A DNA stretch of 64,000 bases from NCBI GenBank assembly GCA_003991915.1, contig RQTK01000322.1, positions 371,156 to 435,155 of the forward strand. Reading direction: 5' to 3'. Shown piece by piece: positions 1-64,000 of this stretch. This DNA is from Elysia chlorotica. Lineage: Eukaryota > Mollusca > Gastropoda > Plakobranchidae. A model generated the notes under the pieces. The model made no database searches and had not been told where the DNA came from. It worked only from the letters and a program-made list of their open reading frames with translations. Position 1 is the first letter of the stretch. The number at the start of each line of letters is the position of its first letter. The position numbers and the translations under genes were made by a program.

Positions 1-1201
1 AAAAAAAAAAAAAAAACAAGGAAAACGGAACACGACTTTTTGAATGGGTTTCTACGACGAATTAATACAGCGGCCTCTGGCAGGGCCAACCGTAGTGGCC
101 AGGACTGGTAGTGAAAGGTATGGTAGTTAGCCGGTAAGTCAGTACATTGTTGTACCGGTAGCGCGACCTTGACCCGCCCTCACGTGCACTCGCTGCGATG
201 GATTGGCAGGACTCAGCACCTGGGGTGGGGCTTGTTTATGTTGCGGGCAGCCGTGGTTTGTTGGATGGTTCGGGATAGGCACACAAAGCCCAGGGCCTGC
301 TGTCTGCCCTGCAAATGTAGATAATACAACCATGTACATGTACTAACACTTCTCTCTGTTTGCCTCACTTTCTTCATCTTCCTCCAGGTTACCTCTCTTA
401 TTCTCCTGCCTTCTTTTTTCCTCTCTGAAGTTTGCAGTATATGCCCCAACATTTTAACTCTGAACTAAAAAAATGGTGTGCATACTGGTTTGAAACCCAG
501 ACACATCCCTCATTCCAATGTTAGTTAAACATTTACATTTCGCCGTGCTGTGGTCAAAACTGTAAAGAGATGTTCTAGCTATAACATAAGCCCATTCAGA
601 AATTGGACATTTTTTTTAGATGAGACAGTGACATGAACCGCTGGTATATATATCTATATCTATATGGCTACTATTGAAGAGTTGACATAACACACCAAAC
701 TGATATTGCATTAAATATGTAGTAGAAACATTTGTCTCAACCTGCTAAGCCAGGTTCATTTAATACCGTGTTCTGGAAGAGAAGAGACAGAACACGAGAA
801 GGGAGAGCAGCAGAACTCTCGGTGTTGGAAACTCTGGCCAACCGCTTTGCGTCATCAATAAATCTTGTCACGTGACACACACAGCGAGAGGGCTTTGTCT
901 AGTGCACGTAGCACTGATGTGTCAGTAGTATAATGCATTGACTGTCTTAGGACATCATGGGCACAACATAGCCGTTACCGTGCTGACGTGCCGTAAAACA
1001 AACTCACTCACTCACTCAGTCCATCCAACTCGTGCATGCCTGACGGGGGCTGCTAGTGCTAGGCGTGGGAACAGGCGGGTGTGGGCCGGCTATATCAGGC
1101 AATCCATCGTTAGCCCGAGCTCGTTGACAGTTTGACCACAGCAGTAACAGGAGCTGTCTACTCTCCGGACTGCCGGATTCCTTAACAGCATCTCTCAGCA
1201 A

Positions 1202-1267
<66 letters not shown>

Positions 1268-1894
1268 CTCTCTTTCGCTCTTTCAAGCCCAAACAATCAG
1301 TTCCTAGGCCGAGTATCGTCTCGCACAGGCCGTGATCGCAGACAGTACAAAAAACAAGCGTGATAATATTGATGGATCCTAACCGAGGCTAGATCTATAA
1401 TAGTATCCTCGCTCCGAGCCTGAGTGTACGTAACTGGGACTTCTCAGCTCCGAACCCTTGTGCGTCTCCCGGCACGGCCATCTAGCGTCGCTGACAGGTG
1501 TTACGTCTCGGGACGTGCGGACACCACACGGCCTGGGTTGTGTGAGGACGTGTGTGCGACAGCAGAGAGAACTTACACCAAGTCTGCCGTCCCCTCTGAC
1601 TTGGGTTTCTCAGCCCTGTCTACTAAAGTACTATCTAGCAGCCAGAGTTCTCTGTAGGGTTTAACGTCTCCAAGGTTCCTCTAGGGACTCGGCGCAGCAC
1701 CCAGCGTGTCTACACATCGGAATTAAATAACATCTATAACCGATTACTCTCTCTCTCATTGAACCCCCCCCTCCTCCCCCTCTCTCATTCTCGTTTTACC
1801 AAAGTATGGCCTTGTTCGTATCTGCCCCTTCGTCTGTCTATCAGTCTGTAAGTCTCTCTCTTTCTCCTCTCTCTCTCTCTCTCTCTATCTCTCG

Positions 1895-1944
<50 letters not shown>

Positions 1945-2555
1945 TCTTCTCTGACTCAACTGCTTCAATGACATGAGAAAACTCGAAATTTCCCCCCCCC
2001 CCCCCCCCCCACACACACACACTCACGCATACCTTCCTATGATAGTCTCCCTCTTTGTTGGATTGTTTTCTCAACTCCAATTTCTCTAATTTCCAGCCCC
2101 TCGTGGTTTACACTAGAGAGAAAAATGTCAGCAGCTAAAGACTCTATTAGTATTACTCCGTCCATCCTTCCTTTGTGATTAGAGGTGTACATTCTTATGC
2201 GAATTCTTGCTGACAGCTTCATATCTGAATGTTTGAGCAGCGCATTCCCGTGTCTTCTGTCTGTCCATGCCTGTGCATACAGGACGCTGTGTTAAAACAC
2301 ACCTGGAGTCGATTCGTGGTATTGCTAACTTAGTGTTTTTCTCAGTTCAACAACGCTGTCAGTGGCATACATAATTACATGCAGTGCACTGTGCACTACA
2401 ATGCATCATTTAAATTGTTCTGTAGAGAAGGACTGGAGTTGAAGTAGATCACAACATATTGGTCCACTTATAAAAATATTGTTTAACGTTTACTTTAGAT
2501 CTGCTGGTAACCGGAATATAATTATGCTCTCTGTCGTCATTTACTGCAGAGACAC
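1..2555. other. 5' flank or upstream intron, no gene recognised
   Basis: Begins with poly-A (1-16). Holds (CT)n tracts at about 1,207-1,275 and 1,851-1,941, a C-run with (AC)n at about 1,993-2,022, and a dispersed-repeat tail (GTGCCGTAAAACAAACTCAC followed by CACT repeats, about 975-1,020) that recurs at 15,550-15,615. No upstream nesprin exon or promoter could be assigned. Confidence 0.6.
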
Positions 2556-2559
2556 ACAC

Positions 2560-2728
2560 TACACGTAGATAGCTCAGTCGGTGCAGCGACGCAAGGGTTC
2601 ATGGTTCGAGTCACAGACTGGACCGCCATCTCCGCGCAATACTCACCATTCATGCAAAAACTTAATGGCCATTAAACTGATAACATTACTTAGAATCAGT
2701 AGTTCTTCACCGACTACCAACCAACCAA
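2560..2728 (+). mobile_element. tRNA-derived SINE
   Basis: An A-box-like TAGCTCAGTCGG (2,570-2,581) and a B-box-like GGTTCGAGTCA (2,603-2,613) are followed by about 100 bp ending in an ACCAACCAACCAAAG tail, the layout of a pol III SINE. The boxes are closer together than in a full tRNA, so it is internally shortened. Confidence 0.65.
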
Positions 2729-2759
2729 AGTAAGCCCTGTCGCCCAGCCGCTCACACGA

Positions 2760-3900
2760 GGACCGTGAAGACTGTGTTGTCACATCGTATGGTCAGATTT
2801 GGAACCCGCCTGTTGGCCAACGTGACTGGATAGAATTGAAAGGGAAATCTGGACACTAAGGTAGGCACTGACAACACAAACATGAAGCACATCATGGGAA
2901 TCCACGGCACCGGAGAACAGAACGAGAATGGAGAATTCTTCACTGAGTTTTGCTCCTTTCATGACCTGGTAATCAGAGATACTTTGTTCCGACACAAGAC
3001 CATCCACAAAACGACACGGATCTCCCCCCGACGGCAAGACCAAAAACCAAAATGACCACATCAAAATCAGTAGAACGTGAAGACGGAGCTTGCACGGCGT
3101 TAGAGCGAAACGCGGCGCAGACGCATCATCAGATCACCACCTGGTGGTTGCAGTACTTAACAACAAACTCAATGTTTTCAACAACAACGCAAGACGACCA
3201 GCGCACAAGAATCATGAATAGTGCCTAGGAGAGAAACAGAAATGATAATAATAACTACACTCTACAACATCGCCAGGACTCCCATCCGCCCCAACAAGAG
3301 TGGAAACTCGATACCTAACGAAGAAGAACAGAGGACACAATGGGTGGAGCATTTCAAGGAAACGCTCAAGCGAATCATCAAGGCCCGACGCACTTTCAAT
3401 ACCCTAGGACCAATCTGGAGATCTACAACCTTGTCGGTTCGAAACACGATGCGGATCTTCAATACCAACGTGAAGTCGGTCTTACTCTGATGTCCATGGC
3501 GCGTTACCAAGACTAACAGCCATAAATTGCATTCATTCCTCGAACAGATGCCTCAGAAACATCATCATTGTTAGCTGGCCTGAAGTTATCCCGAACAAAG
3601 AAATGTGGGACAGAACGAAAAAAAAGCAAATCCCCACCGATAATGATATCAGAAAGTGCAAATGATGGGCTGGATTGGCCACACACTTCGAAGGCCTGTA
3701 TTCAACATCACAAGGCAAGCCCTGGAGTGGAACCCCCAAGGTAGACGGAAGTTGCACGTGGGAAGCAGACTTGGCGGCGAAGCATCAATGCCGCTGGCAG
3801 TGCGAGGGCCGAGCTGAAGATGACTTGCCAGAACCGAGTTCGGTGGAGGGGATTTGCTGCGGCCCTATGTTCCACGAGGAATCAAGAGACTTAAACTGAC
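2760..3900 (+). mobile_element. degenerate LINE (non-LTR) retrotransposon remnant
   Basis: Broken reading frames give an endonuclease-like piece (MGIHGTGEQNENGEFFTEFC, later DHHLVVAVL, about 2,840-3,170), a WVEHFKETLKR piece (3,340-3,370), then a C-terminal tail with CLRRI, GWIGHTLRRP-like and RVRWRG-like strings (3,540-3,870). The reverse-transcriptase core is missing between them. Frame shifts and stops show it is dead. This endonuclease type is often annotated as craniofacial-development-protein-2-like in invertebrates. Confidence 0.8.
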
Positions 3901-3974
3901 TAAGTTAAACATCCCTAGTAGGTTCGCATTGGGGATTAAAAACTGTAGTCTCTTCTTATTTTATACGCCGCAGG

Positions 3975-4070
3975 TTCTAGGAGATCCCATTATGGAGACA
4001 GCAAACGCCGGACGGACTCGAGCCTCGCGCCTTATGGTCGTCAATTAAGAAGCCTAGGCGACTGAGCTAC
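3975..4070 (-). mobile_element. tRNA-derived SINE head, minus strand
   Basis: Reverse complement shows TAGCTCAGTCGC (4,069-4,058) and a B box GGCTCGAGTCC (4,024-4,014) with normal tRNA-like spacing. Confidence 0.65.
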
Positions 4071-4234
4071 CGGCTTTGTAAAACCATACACGTACTACAG
4101 TTTTATGTTCTGTACAGAGTGGGCGAGATGGGACAAGTGACAGAACACGAGGACTCCCGTCTGAGCCTACACGTCTTGAGCCCCATCGCCGTTGTTAAAC
4201 TTCCCTGTGAAGTCAGGAGATGTGGATCTAGGAG

Positions 4235-4345
4235 CGATGTTGTTGTTGTTGTTACTGTTTTTGTTGTTGTTGTTGTTGTTGTTGAGTTGGTTTAACGTCC
4301 AACACCAGCACTATATAGGCTATAGAGTCGGTTCTCTAGCAGAAC
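4235..4345 (-). mobile_element. SINE tail fragment with (GTT)n
   Basis: A (TTG)n run then GGTTTAACGTCCAACA and CAGCACTATATAGG. The same string occurs at 30,411-30,445 and in the complete SINE at 32,205-32,455, where it is the 3' end of a minus-strand element. Confidence 0.6.
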
Positions 4346-4557
4346 GCGCGTCACGGTCCGTGTGGAAACAAAATCTCCGCCTCGATCACCAGGCCGGGTC
4401 GATATGTAGAGCCGCTATCGGAAATATCGATCTTTATCTGGACCCCCGCGGACACTGTTAAGTGGCTGGGGCCATGACTGACCCGTGTTGACCACCAGGC
4501 TCCTCGGACACACTGCATGTGTAGTGGTACTAGTACACACACGTACAGGTGTAGTCT

Positions 4558-4630
4558 GGGTGGCGCAGCGGCTTGTGTGCTTCAGCCTTCAGACAGAGCG
4601 GCTCGGTTCGAATACACTGTACAGGCTTAA
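4558..4630 (+). mobile_element. tRNA-like SINE head
   Basis: TGGCGCAGCGG (4,561-4,571) and GGTTCGAATAC (4,605-4,615) form A- and B-box-like motifs at tRNA-like spacing; no cloverleaf closure seen, so not a functional tRNA. Confidence 0.55.
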
Positions 4631-4631
4631 T

Positions 4632-63772
<59,141 letters not shown>

Positions 63773-63864
63773 GTCAGTTGCTAGAAAACATCTGACAATA
63801 AACTGTGAAGCTGTAGACTTTAATGTTAATGATTAAGTGGAAGACAAAGGCTTTGCTGTCATGC

Positions 63865-63990
63865 TTAATTTACACTTATTTTTTTTAGTAAGAAACCACA
63901 AAGGGATGTAATGAACAAATGTTCACAATATTACACATATTTTTTTAGTAAGAACCACAACGGGATGTCATGAACAAATGTTCACAATTC
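63865..63990 (+). repeat. short direct duplication after the last exon
   Basis: TTTTTTTAGTAAGAA(A)CCACAA (A/C)GGGATGT(A/C)ATGAACAAAT GTTCACAAT occurs twice about 64 bp apart. Confidence 0.85.
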
Positions 63991-64000
63991 AGCCCAAGCC

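Noticed and set aside
2570..2613. tRNA gene
   Set aside because: A and B boxes present but too close together, no closed acceptor stem and an ACCA-rich tail: SINE. The same applies at 4,014-4,069, 4,561-4,615 and 32,381-32,437.

Overview
This is a eukaryotic genomic window. It looks like a lophotrochozoan, most likely a gastropod mollusc. Evidence: AT-rich introns around GC-rich exons, canonical GT-AG splice sites, very abundant (GA)n/(CT)n and minisatellite DNA, tRNA-derived SINEs with ACCA-rich tails, and a degenerate LINE. The taxon call is inference; the gene call is strong.

Only one protein-coding gene is supported, on the plus strand from about 7,959 past the right edge. It is the 5' part of a giant nesprin-1/MSP-300 type gene (SYNE1 family). 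Two actin-binding calponin-homology (CH) domains are encoded by exons at 7,959-26,475. A long spectrin-repeat rod follows, from exons at 26,813-63,772. I delimit about 56 exons by splice sites, reading phase and family resemblance. Using one copy of each duplicated exon they give about 10 kb of coding sequence (roughly 3,340 residues). The start codon, 5' UTR, one CH1 microexon and everything after 63,772 (rest of the rod, KASH region) are not seen.

Layout: 1-7,958 is 5' flank or 5' introns with microsatellites, a LINE remnant (about 2,760-3,900) and SINE fragments. 7,959-24,435 holds small CH exons separated by very large introns, one of 12.8 kb. 24,902-26,475 is a tandem duplication of the exon pair that closes CH2. 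26,813-46,702 is the proximal rod. 46,703-48,048 is an intron dominated by a 27-bp minisatellite with a 47-N gap. 48,049-63,772 is a rod part with a clear two-repeat (exon-triplet) super-periodicity.

The most interesting signals are structural. (i) The duplicated exon pair can be used only one copy at a time, because splicing copy 1 into copy 2 breaks frame. (ii) At 58.9-59.8 kb the physical exon order contradicts both intron phase and spectrin-repeat order. (iii) A duplicated and scrambled block at 50-53.7 kb has ambiguous bases at a chimeric junction. (iv) One exon carries a pair of compensating frame shifts, and another ends out of frame at a G-run. (v) Tandem arrays repeatedly begin or end exactly at exon borders and carry copies of the donor or acceptor. 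Several of these could be assembly artefacts and are flagged as such. I found no second gene, RNA gene, CRISPR array or bacterial-type feature.
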